A DNA stretch of 6,890 nt from JAAYXU01 sp050942555 (lineage in GTDB: Bacteria > Bacillota > Clostridia > Christensenellales > UMGS416). This document shows, piece by piece, positions 1 to 5,872 of this stretch. Numbering within the stretch: the stretch's first letter is position 1; every line of letters starts with the position of its first letter. The notes below the pieces were generated by a model. The model did no database searches. It had not been told where the DNA came from and worked only from the letters and a program-made list of their open reading frames with translations. The stretch lies in assembly GCA_050942555.1 (NCBI GenBank), contig JBMNNN010000109.1:1-6890 (forward strand). Direction: 5' to 3'. The position numbers and the translations under genes are program-made.

Positions 1-609
1 AGCGATGATCCCGATATGACCGGACGGTTCGTATTTCCCGCCATCGTCAAGCCCAACGCCGAGGGCTCCAGCAAAGGCATTGCCGACTGCGCGGTGGTCG
101 CCGACCGGCGGGAGCTGCGCGAGCTGGTTGCGCGCAATATCCGCCTGTACCGTCAGGATATGCTGGTCGAGGAGTATATCGCCGGACGTGAATTTACCGT
201 GGCCGTACTGGGAAACGGCCCGGACACACGGGTGTTTGAGCCCATGGAAGTCGTATGGCTCAAGCCCTGCAAGCATAACGTATACAGCTACCCGGTCAAA
301 CAGAACTGGAAGGAACTCGTGCGCTACGAATGCCCCGCCGCGCTCAGCGAAGGCGAACGCACCGACATCATGGCCACCGCCCGCAGGATATACGACGCGC
401 TACATTGCCGCGACTTCTCGCGCGTGGATTTCCGGCTCTCTGCCGATGGGAAGCTCTATTTCATCGAGATCAATCCGCTGCCCGGCCTCGCGCCCGGATA
501 CAGCGATTTCCCGATGATCGCCCAGCGGTGCGGCATGGATTACCCCTCGCTCATAGGGGCCGTGCTTTCGGCCGCACTCCGCCGGGCTGGGCTGCCCGGG
601 CGTCTGTAG
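1..609 (+). CDS. D-Ala-D-Ala ligase-like ATP-grasp ligase, 3' part (5' end outside window)
   Basis: The reading frame is open from the first base and ends at TAG, giving the last 202 residues of an ATP-grasp ligase. Ddl proteins are usually a little over 300 residues, so about one third is missing upstream; the ATG at 16 is internal, not a start. Visible motifs are the ATP-binding lysine in IVKP followed by the glycine/serine loop EGSSKGI, the hinge strand LVEEYI with REFTVAVLG, the substrate-region arginine in SRVDF, and the Mg-binding pair in FIEINPLPG. These are the Ddl-type domains that join two amino acids through an acyl phosphate with ATP hydrolysis. The loop after EINPLPG (LAPGYSDFP) is longer than and different from the TSHSL-type loop of true Ddl, so the acceptor may not be D-alanine. 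The stop lies 16 bases before the kamA-like start, suggesting cotranscription. The family is clear; the substrate is unknown. Confidence 0.88.
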   Translation, partial: SDDPDMTGRFVFPAIVKPNAEGSSKGIADCAVVADRRELRELVARNIRLYRQDMLVEEYIAGREFTVAVLGNGPDTRVFEPMEVVWLKPCKHNVYSYPVKQNWKELVRYECPAALSEGERTDIMATARRIYDALHCRDFSRVDFRLSADGKLYFIEINPLPGLAPGYSDFPMIAQRCGMDYPSLIGAVLSAALRRAGLPGRL

Positions 610-610
610 C

Positions 611-617
611 GGGGAGG
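611..617 (+). promoter_or_regulatory. Ribosome binding site that sets the kamA-like start
   Basis: GGGGAGG lies directly after the upstream stop codon. It is 8 bases before the GTG at 626. It overlaps the other in-frame GTG at 617, which therefore cannot be the start it serves. Confidence 0.75.
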
Positions 618-625
618 TGCGGACA

Positions 626-1729
626 GTGAGAAGTAGCGCCACCACCCTTCATGACGCCCGCTGGAACGACTGGAAATGGCAGTTCCGTAACCGTATCACG
701 CGGGTGGATCAACTCGCCAAAGTCGTATACCTCAGCGAGCAGGACAAACAGGACATATCCTTCTGCCTGAACACGTTCCGCATGGCGGTCACGCCCTACT
801 ACGCGTCGCTCATGGATCCCGCCGACCCGCGCTGCCCGATACGGATGCAGGCGGTTCCTACCGTCGCCGAGACACGGGTATTGCCCTGCGATCTGGCCGA
901 TCCGCTCAACGAGGAGGGCGACAGCCCGGTTCCGGGCATCGTGCACCGCTATCCCGACAGGGTGCTCATGCTCATCACGCGTCAGTGCGCGACGTACTGC
1001 CGTCACTGCACGCGCCGCCGCATGGTCGGCGAGGAGGATCATGTCATCACCGAGACTGCGCTTCAGGCGGGTATCCGCTACATCCGGGAAACCCCCGCTG
1101 TGCGCGATGTGCTGCTCTCTGGCGGCGACCCGCTGACGCTTAGCGATGGGATGCTGGAGCACATTCTTTCGGAGCTTCGCAAAATCGACCACGTCGAGAT
1201 AATCCGGATCGGTACGCGGGTTCCGGTCGTCATGCCCATGCGCATCACGCCCGATCTGACTCGTATGCTCCGCAAATACCATCCGATATGGATCAATACC
1301 CACTTTAACCATCCCCGGGAGCTGACGCCCGCGTCCCGGCAGGCCTGCGAAGCGCTCGTGGACGCCGGTATACCGCTTGGAAACCAGAGCGTGCTTCTTC
1401 GGGGTATCAACGACGACGCGGCGGTGATGAAGGAGCTGCTGCTGGGACTCGTAAAGTCGCGCGTGCGTCCCTATTATCTCTACCAGTGCGATATGAGCCA
1501 GGGCATCGGGCATTTCCGGACGCGCGTAGAGACCGGTGTGGAGATCATGCGCAGCCTCATAGGCAACATATCGGGCTTCGCGATCCCCCGATTCGTGATC
1601 GATGCGCCGGGCGGCGGCGGCAAGATTCCAATAAATCCCGAGTATGTCGTGTCCATGGACGAGGACGAGGTCGTCATGCGCAACTTCCGGAACAGGATAT
1701 ACACCTACCCGCAGCACAGGGAATCGTAA
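626..1729 (+). CDS. kamA: KamA-family radical SAM aminomutase, probable lysine 2,3-aminomutase lacking the zinc-binding tail
   Basis: This 367-residue cytosolic protein aligns by eye along nearly its whole length with clostridial lysine 2,3-aminomutase, which moves the alpha-amino group of L-lysine to C3 using SAM, a 4Fe-4S cluster and PLP. Seen: N-terminal WNDWKWQFRNRI; cluster motif C121-x3-C125-x2-C128 with CRHCTRRR; SGGDPL (165-170); NTHFNHP; GNQSVLLRG; and the PLP lysine K333 in GGGGK. The two aspartates that bind the lysine epsilon-amino group in the C. subterminale enzyme (Asp293, Asp330) are kept as D289 and D326, which argues against a glutamate 2,3-aminomutase. The protein stops about 50 residues early and lacks the CNCDVC tail; the partner Cys268 is D264 here. 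GTG 626 is chosen because the Shine-Dalgarno covers GTG 617. It follows the ATP-grasp gene by 16 bases. Neither an AblB-type acetyltransferase nor EpmA is visible nearby. Confidence 0.92.
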   Translation: MRSSATTLHDARWNDWKWQFRNRITRVDQLAKVVYLSEQDKQDISFCLNTFRMAVTPYYASLMDPADPRCPIRMQAVPTVAETRVLPCDLADPLNEEGDSPVPGIVHRYPDRVLMLITRQCATYCRHCTRRRMVGEEDHVITETALQAGIRYIRETPAVRDVLLSGGDPLTLSDGMLEHILSELRKIDHVEIIRIGTRVPVVMPMRITPDLTRMLRKYHPIWINTHFNHPRELTPASRQACEALVDAGIPLGNQSVLLRGINDDAAVMKELLLGLVKSRVRPYYLYQCDMSQGIGHFRTRVETGVEIMRSLIGNISGFAIPRFVIDAPGGGGKIPINPEYVVSMDEDEVVMRNFRNRIYTYPQHRES

Positions 1730-1753
1730 GCGGTTTGACTGCGCAGATAGTAA

Positions 1754-1780
1754 AAAGGGGCGACACATCGTCGCCCCTTT
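1754..1780. terminator. Bidirectional rho-independent terminator between convergent genes
   Basis: An 11-bp perfect stem (1754-1764 with 1770-1780; core GGGGCGAC/GTCGCCCC) closes a 5-base loop. The A and T flanks give a TTTATTATT tail on the + strand and a TTTTTACT tail on the - strand, so one hairpin can end both the kamA-like operon and the phosphatase gene. Confidence 0.88.
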
Positions 1781-1798
1781 ATTATCCGTTTGAGTGGC

Positions 1799-2749
1799 TC
1801 AGGGCTTTGCTCCATATTCCTGCTCGACGCGCATGAGCAGGTAGCCCTCCAGATTGTCCCGGTCGCTGACGCGCAGCGCATCGATCCCGAAATGCGCGAG
1901 AAAAGCGTCCAGTATGACGACGCCAGCCAGAATGATGTCGGCCCGCTCGGGAGCCAGTCCCGGTATCGCGGTGCGCTCCGCGGCCCCCATCCGCGCCAGA
2001 CGGTCGCGCCAGCGTCCGACGGTTTCCCGGCTCAGCGCGTACCCCTGGATGCGTTCCCGGTCGTAGCGCGCCATACGCAGATCCATCGCGGCCAGCGACG
2101 TGATCGTGCCGCCCAAACCGACCCACTGCACGGGCGCGCCGCGCAGCGCATCCCGGATGGGCCCGGCGTCGCTGTGCAGTATGCTGTCGGCGGTCTGGGC
2201 CATCGCCTCCAGTCCCAGCGGGTCGGCGATGTCACCCAGCGGATAGCGCTCCGACAAATATACCGCCCCCATCCGCATGCTGACGCTGGCGCGGGGGACC
2301 CGCCCCTCGCCCACCACCAGCTCGGTGCTGCCCCCTCCGATATCGATGACGCCGCAGGGGCCACCGGCGTTGGCGCCGACAAAACCGACCAGCGCCTCCT
2401 CCTGCTCGGACAGCACATGCAGCGCGATCCCGGTCTGGCGTCCCAACTCCGCGATGAACGCGCCGCCGTTTGTGGCATCCCGCACCGCCGCGGTCGCAAA
2501 TGCGTATAGCCGCTCGGCGCCCTGCTCCTGCGCGTCCCTGTAAAACCGCGCGACCGCGCCCATGGTGCGCGCCATCGCTTCGTCGGACAGGCACCTGCTG
2601 CAGCCCATCCCTTCGCTGATCCGGGTCGATTCGATCCGCTTGGCAAGAGTCTGCAGCGCGCTGTCCGGCCGCACGTCGGCCAGCAGCAGGCGAACCGAGT
2701 TGGAACCGATATCGATGGCCGCTGCACGAACTGTCCGGTACAAATGCAT
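1799..2749 (-). CDS. Ppx/GppA family phosphatase (exopolyphosphatase or pppGpp phosphatase), short form
   Basis: The 316-residue protein has the ASKHA fold signatures of the Ppx/GppA family, which removes terminal phosphates from polyphosphate or converts pppGpp to ppGpp in the cytosol. Seen in order: phosphate-binding AAIDIGSNSVRLL (10-22); FATAAVRDATN (84-94); acidic SEQEEALVGF (114-123) carrying the presumed catalytic glutamate; second phosphate loop GVIDIGGGSTELV (133-145); GLGGTITSLA (211-220); and the closing RVSDRDNLEGYLL (293-305). It ends after the two ASKHA lobes and lacks the C-terminal HD-like region of the roughly 500-residue enterobacterial enzymes; short forms are common in other phyla. 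Sequence alone does not decide between polyphosphate and pppGpp. The start is uncertain: ATG 2749 sits 1 base from GGAGG, whereas the in-frame TTG at 2743 is 7 bases from it. It is monocistronic and convergent with the kamA-like operon. Confidence 0.9.
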   Translation of the reverse strand: MHLYRTVRAAAIDIGSNSVRLLLADVRPDSALQTLAKRIESTRISEGMGCSRCLSDEAMARTMGAVARFYRDAQEQGAERLYAFATAAVRDATNGGAFIAELGRQTGIALHVLSEQEEALVGFVGANAGGPCGVIDIGGGSTELVVGEGRVPRASVSMRMGAVYLSERYPLGDIADPLGLEAMAQTADSILHSDAGPIRDALRGAPVQWVGLGGTITSLAAMDLRMARYDRERIQGYALSRETVGRWRDRLARMGAAERTAIPGLAPERADIILAGVVILDAFLAHFGIDALRVSDRDNLEGYLLMRVEQEYGAKP

Positions 2750-2783
2750 CCCTCCCGATGATACTCTATTATGGACCGCATGT

Positions 2784-2812
2784 ATTATATAATAACGTCC
2801 GCGTCCTGTCCT
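2784..2812 (-). promoter_or_regulatory. Sigma-A type promoter for the Ppx/GppA gene
   Basis: On the - strand a perfect TATAAT (2789-2784) lies 17 bases downstream of AGGACA (2812-2807, four of six matches to TTGACA). Transcription would start near 2777, giving a leader of about 28 bases that contains the GGAGG site. Confidence 0.65.
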
Positions 2813-2902
2813 CCTATTTTTATCGGTCGTGGGGTGACGGCAACCTCTTATTCAGAAATCGAACGGCCTGACGCAGATACCAAAAATTGAGGGATGCATT
2901 AT

Positions 2903-2919
2903 TGTTACGTATATGTTAC
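2903..2919 (+). promoter_or_regulatory. Candidate WalR (YycF) box upstream of the LysM gene
   Basis: TGTTAC-GTATA-TGTTAC is a perfect direct repeat with an 11-base period. It fits both halves of the published WalR consensus TGT(A/T)A(A/T/C)-N5-TGT(A/T)A(A/T/C) from Bacillus subtilis. WalRK controls cell-wall hydrolases and LysM proteins in Firmicutes, and the gene downstream encodes such a protein. The box points toward that gene and ends 61 bases before its ATG. Binding is inferred, not shown. Confidence 0.6.
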
Positions 2920-2922
2920 AGT

Positions 2923-2942
2923 TATATTGAGATTTATATACA
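2923..2942 (+). promoter_or_regulatory. Possible -10 region(s) of the LysM gene
   Basis: Two AT-rich candidates follow the WalR-type box: TATATT at 2923-2928 (with TTGTTA at 2902-2907 only 15 bases upstream) and TATATA/TATACA at 2935-2942. With the second, the -35 position falls on the downstream half of the box, as expected for an activator compensating for a poor -35. The sequence does not decide between them. Confidence 0.35.
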
Positions 2943-2966
2943 CATTGGAAAACCATTCAATACATC

Positions 2967-2973
2967 GGAGGTG
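2967..2973 (+). promoter_or_regulatory. Ribosome binding site that sets the LysM gene start
   Basis: GGAGGTG, 7 bases before ATG 2981, selects that start over the in-frame ATG at 2894. The latter would add 29 residues translated from the promoter region and overlap the WalR-type box. Confidence 0.85.
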
Positions 2974-2980
2974 CGTGCCA

Positions 2981-4288
2981 ATGAGGAAACCCAATCGGAC
3001 TCTCCCCTGCCGGGGCCGGTACGGGCGCGCCGGGCGGCGTTTCTCCCGTACAAGGCCGGCGCAACAGCAGCACAGCCTGCGGCCCGCGACAACGATGGCT
3101 GCGGCGCTGGTGCTGGCCGTCATTCTGGCGACGGCCACCGCACAGGCGGCGTCGGGCAGCTACACCGTCCGGTCGGGCGACAGCCTGTGGAAGATCGCTA
3201 CTGCAAACGGAATGACGGTTGCAGAGCTCAAGAGCATCAACAACCTTACGTCCGACATCATTTACCCCGGTCAGACATTGTCGCTCTCCCACTCCACGCG
3301 GTATACCGTGCAGAAGAACGATTCGCTCTGGCTGATCGCGCGCCGCTATGGCGTGACGGTGTCCGCGCTGCAGAGCGCCAACGGGTTGAGCGGATCGCTT
3401 ATTTATCCGGGCCAGACGCTAACCATACCGGCGGCCGCCAAGGCCGCGGCGTCCGCGCTGGCCCCCAGCCCCGGCCAGAAACTGTCGCTCTCCCACTCCA
3501 CGCGGTATACCGTGCAGAAGAACGATTCGCTCTGGCTGATCGCGCGCCGCTATGGCGTAACGGTATCGGCGCTGCAGAGCGCCAACGGGCTGACCGGTTC
3601 GCTCATTTACCCGGGACAGACGCTGGTCATACCGGCAGCCACCAAGGCTGAGGCGTCCGCGCTGGCCCCCAGCACGGCAAGCTGGCCTTCGGTCACATAC
3701 ATCGTGCGCGCAGGCGATACCGTCAGCGGCATCGCCGCCAGGTTCGGCGTCAGCGCGGCCCAGATCGTAAAGTACAACTATATGGAGCCCGATGAGTGGC
3801 TCAACGAAGGGCAGATGATCGCCATCAACGGGTACGCGCCCCGCAACTGGGCTGTCACTCCCGGCGAGAGCAGCGCGCCCGCGCGCAAAGGAAAGCTCGT
3901 CGACTGGTTCCTGGACGGGCAGTATCTGCTGAACCGCAACGACGTGATGCGCATTACCGATGTGGCGACGGGCCTCGCCTTTACGGTCAAGATGCTGGGC
4001 GGCGTCAACCACTGCGACGTGGAGCCGCTTACGTCGTCCGACACGGCCGTCATGAAGAAGCTCTTCCCGACGTGGACATGGAACCCGCGCCCTGTGGTCA
4101 TATTCCACGACGGCATCAATTTCGCGGCCTCGCTTTCGGGAATGCCCCACTCCTTCGACACGATTACCAACGGTGTCGCGGGCCATTTCGACCTGTATCT
4201 GTACAACAGCAAGGGCCACGGCTCGACATCGGAAGAGTATCTCGCGCAGCATCGCAACTGCGTGCTGGTGGCCGCCGGCCTTAAGTAA
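2981..4288 (+). CDS. Secreted four-LysM peptidoglycan-binding protein with uncharacterised C-terminal domain
   Basis: The 435-residue product begins with an unusually long basic region (10 Arg and 1 Lys in the first 38 residues), a hydrophobic core (39-54) and a likely signal peptidase I site after AQA (57), so it should be exported. RR-F at 19-21 does not fit the Tat motif. Four LysM domains follow: about 60-102, 107-149, 175-217 and 239-283, each with the YTV..(G/N)DS or YIVRAGDT start and a YPGQ or NEGQ end; they bind N-acetylglucosamine in peptidoglycan. LysM2 and LysM3 are nearly identical and joined by Ala-rich linkers. Residues 305-435 form a separate domain with NHCDVEP (343-349), GMPH (387-390) and GHFD...NSKGH (401-413). 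I recall similar modules behind LysM repeats in clostridial proteins but know no proven activity; a metal-dependent wall enzyme is a guess. It is a single-gene unit, probably under WalR. Confidence 0.88.
   Translation: MRKPNRTLPCRGRYGRAGRRFSRTRPAQQQHSLRPATTMAAALVLAVILATATAQAASGSYTVRSGDSLWKIATANGMTVAELKSINNLTSDIIYPGQTLSLSHSTRYTVQKNDSLWLIARRYGVTVSALQSANGLSGSLIYPGQTLTIPAAAKAAASALAPSPGQKLSLSHSTRYTVQKNDSLWLIARRYGVTVSALQSANGLTGSLIYPGQTLVIPAATKAEASALAPSTASWPSVTYIVRAGDTVSGIAARFGVSAAQIVKYNYMEPDEWLNEGQMIAINGYAPRNWAVTPGESSAPARKGKLVDWFLDGQYLLNRNDVMRITDVATGLAFTVKMLGGVNHCDVEPLTSSDTAVMKKLFPTWTWNPRPVVIFHDGINFAASLSGMPHSFDTITNGVAGHFDLYLYNSKGHGSTSEEYLAQHRNCVLVAAGLK
3279..3673 (+). repeat. Tandem duplication of a LysM module inside the gene
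   Basis: Segments 3279-3469 and 3483-3673 are repeated with a period of 204 bases (68 codons). The first 76 bases (3279-3354 versus 3483-3558) are identical including third codon positions. Later positions diverge mildly, mostly silently, and the end (3449-3469 versus 3653-3673) is again identical. This indicates recent duplication or gene conversion. Confidence 0.92.
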
Positions 4289-4305
4289 CGACCAGCCCCC
4301 TGATG

Positions 4306-4341
4306 GCCGCTCCGGACTATTTGCCCGGCGCGGCTTGTTTT
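4306..4341 (+). terminator. Rho-independent terminator of the LysM gene
   Basis: GCCGC-T-CCGG pairs with CCGG-C-GCGGC (nine GC pairs with one T/C mismatch) around a 9-base loop, followed by TTGTTTT. It starts 17 bases after the LysM stop. It has no T tail on the - strand, so it serves only the rightward gene. Confidence 0.7.
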
Positions 4342-4375
4342 ATGCGGGGCAGAGCCTGCCGCGCGTCCTGCGCGG

Positions 4376-5683
4376 TCATGCCCGGGCGCAGCCCGGCAGA
4401 AACGCGCCCATGCCCACGAGCCGCTGCTGCAGCATGGGAATCGATATCCCCCGGATATCCCCGCCCGCATCAAGGGCCAGCGCTGCCGCCACTCCGGCCG
4501 CCTGGCCGGTGATATAGCAGCCCGGCATGACACGGACAGAGGACTGCATGTACCGGTCGGCGCTGATTGAGCGGCCGGCTGCCAGCACATTGCGGAGCCC
4601 CTGCGGACACAGCGCGCGGTACGGGATGCCGTAGCTCTCCCCCTGCCGGTACCGCAGGCTCGTATGCTCCGTGTGAAACTTGCGGAAGCTTTCCTTTGAG
4701 CTATCCGAGGCATGGATATCGACCGGGTACGCATATCGGCCGATCTCGTCGCCGAAGCTGGCGCGCTCCTTAAAGTCATTGAGCGTCAGCACATAGTCTC
4801 CCAGTATCCGGCGGGTCTCCCGGATGCCCAGCATCGCGCCGGTCGCGACCAGCTCCGCGCTGCGGAACCCGCCCGCTAGGTACTCCCGGTAGTAGCGCTC
4901 GTACTCGGCCATCTGTCGCCGCCCCCGTACCAGCGCCTGTGTGAGCGAGCGCTCGTCGGTCCCGTCCACGCCGTATGTGTGCCCGATGTTTCCGCCGCCC
5001 AGGTGCGCGCCGACCCGCCACATGCCGGGCAGATGGCGGTCGGGATCGGTGAACACGCCGTCGGCGATCGCGCGCTCAAGCTCCCTGGCGTCGGGCCGCT
5101 TCACGCTGTCCCAGTCGATGCCCGCCCACAGAGAGCACAGCGTGCCCGCCATCATGCGCCCCTGCTCGTCACCCTTTTCAAAGGGCGCTCCGGCCCAGGC
5201 GCACAGGTCCGCGTCGCCGGTCGCGTCGACGAACACACGGGCCGCTGCGGCAAAAAGGCCCGATTTGCCGGCGCAAATCACATGGCTTATGAGACCGTCC
5301 GCGGTTTCCACCGCGATGATACGGGTCGTCAGCAGAAAAGGAACGCCCGCCTCCTCCATTAGCTCGTCGTAGGCGCGCTTGAGCGCCTCCACCCGGATGC
5401 TGTAGGGACTGCCGTCCACCTTTCCGCCGATCGCCCACATCCGCTCGAGCGCCATGCGCCCCACGCCGTCGGCCAGAAAGTTGACGCCGTCGGTAAACTG
5501 CATGAACGCCGGTACCAGACCGGCGGTCCCCTGACCGCCCAGGCATGCCTGCTCCTCGATAAGCAGCACCCGGGCGCCCTGGCACGCAGCGGCGATCGCA
5601 GCCGCTACACCGGCAGGCCCGCCTCCCGCGACCAGAACGTCGGTGTCGTAGCGCACCTCGATTTCCCGCGTGAATGACAACAT
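4376..5683 (-). CDS. FAD-dependent oxidoreductase (FAD_oxidored, PF12831-type)
   Basis: The 435-residue soluble flavoprotein has an N-terminal Rossmann dinucleotide-binding motif, TDVLVAGGGPAGVAAA (14-29), ending in the acidic LLIEE (40-44) expected to bind the FAD adenosine ribose. Further motifs are CLGGQGTAG (47-55), VFVDATGDADLCAWAG (150-165), ELVATGAMLGIRETRRILG (277-295), and the C-terminal FAD loop RNVLAAGRSISADRYMQSS (364-382) with RVMPGCYITGQAAGVAAA (384-401). This pattern matches the broad FAD_oxidored family. Members are often annotated only as FAD-dependent oxidoreductases, and their electron donors and substrates are mostly unknown, so no reaction is assigned. ATG 5683 is chosen because AAGGAG lies 8 bases upstream and the family start falls just before the Rossmann strand; an in-frame ATG at 5767 would add 28 unrelated residues and coincide with the predicted transcription start. 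It has no operon partner here; it converges with the LysM gene and diverges from the methyltransferase. Confidence 0.88.
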   Translation of the reverse strand: MLSFTREIEVRYDTDVLVAGGGPAGVAAAIAAACQGARVLLIEEQACLGGQGTAGLVPAFMQFTDGVNFLADGVGRMALERMWAIGGKVDGSPYSIRVEALKRAYDELMEEAGVPFLLTTRIIAVETADGLISHVICAGKSGLFAAAARVFVDATGDADLCAWAGAPFEKGDEQGRMMAGTLCSLWAGIDWDSVKRPDARELERAIADGVFTDPDRHLPGMWRVGAHLGGGNIGHTYGVDGTDERSLTQALVRGRRQMAEYERYYREYLAGGFRSAELVATGAMLGIRETRRILGDYVLTLNDFKERASFGDEIGRYAYPVDIHASDSSKESFRKFHTEHTSLRYRQGESYGIPYRALCPQGLRNVLAAGRSISADRYMQSSVRVMPGCYITGQAAGVAAALALDAGGDIRGISIPMLQQRLVGMGAFLPGCARA

Positions 5684-5691
5684 CGCGCGTT

Positions 5692-5697
5692 CTCCTT
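5692..5697 (-). promoter_or_regulatory. Ribosome binding site setting the oxidoreductase start
   Basis: AAGGAG on the - strand, 8 bases before ATG 5683. It supports this start over the ATG at 5767, 84 bases further upstream. Confidence 0.8.
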
Positions 5698-5772
5698 GCT
5701 TGGTTTTGTGAGCATTGAATTGCGTCGGTCTTTGGAGGGTACCGGTCTGGATTACCGGCTTTTCCATATTTT

Positions 5773-5801
5773 ATTGTATCATATGAGCAATCCGCTGTAT
5801 A
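5773..5801 (-). promoter_or_regulatory. Extended -10 promoter of the oxidoreductase gene
   Basis: On the - strand TGATACAAT (TG at 5781-5780, TACAAT 5778-5773) is an extended -10 element, with TATACA (5801-5796, four of six matches to TTGACA) 17 bases upstream. Transcription would start near 5766, giving a leader of about 83 bases. That leader contains a small CCGGT/ACCGG hairpin of unknown role. Confidence 0.65.
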
Positions 5802-5872
5802 TACCATTTGCGCTGGGCTAACCTATGTTTGACGACCGTACACGTGGCACTGCCCATATTTTTTCGGCTCTG

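Noticed and set aside
551..1768. 405-codon open frame on the - strand opposite the kamA-like gene
   Set aside because: It is His/Arg/Asp-rich with no recognisable motif and runs through the terminator. The + strand encodes an unmistakable radical SAM protein. Long antisense frames are expected in GC-rich DNA.
2794..2900. Possible riboswitch, such as c-di-AMP (ydaO), before the LysM gene
   Set aside because: The GGGGTGACGG...AACC segment faintly resembles part of that motif, but the other conserved blocks and the paired stems are absent, and the likely transcription start lies downstream.
2894..2980. Upstream extension of the LysM protein from ATG 2894
   Set aside because: The added residues come from AT-rich promoter DNA including the WalR-type box, have no ribosome binding site, and would precede the signal peptide. 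ATG 2981 has GGAGGTG at good spacing.
3038..3043. Twin-arginine (Tat) signal in the LysM protein
   Set aside because: RR is followed directly by F and then S, not by the x-F-L-K pattern, and the hydrophobic core begins about 18 residues later, so a long Sec-type signal peptide fits better.
4343..4364. Hairpin GCGGGGCAG...CTGCCGCGC as terminator of the oxidoreductase gene
   Set aside because: The stem is short with a mismatch and no T tract follows on the - strand. It is just as likely chance pairing in GC-rich DNA.
3778..4779. 333-codon - strand frame bridging the LysM and oxidoreductase genes
   Set aside because: It overlaps two well-supported genes in shadow frames and has low-complexity Arg/Ser composition.
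5841..5867. Terminator before the T run at 5859-5864
   Set aside because: Only a 3-bp GGC/GCC stem precedes the T run, and no rightward gene ends there.
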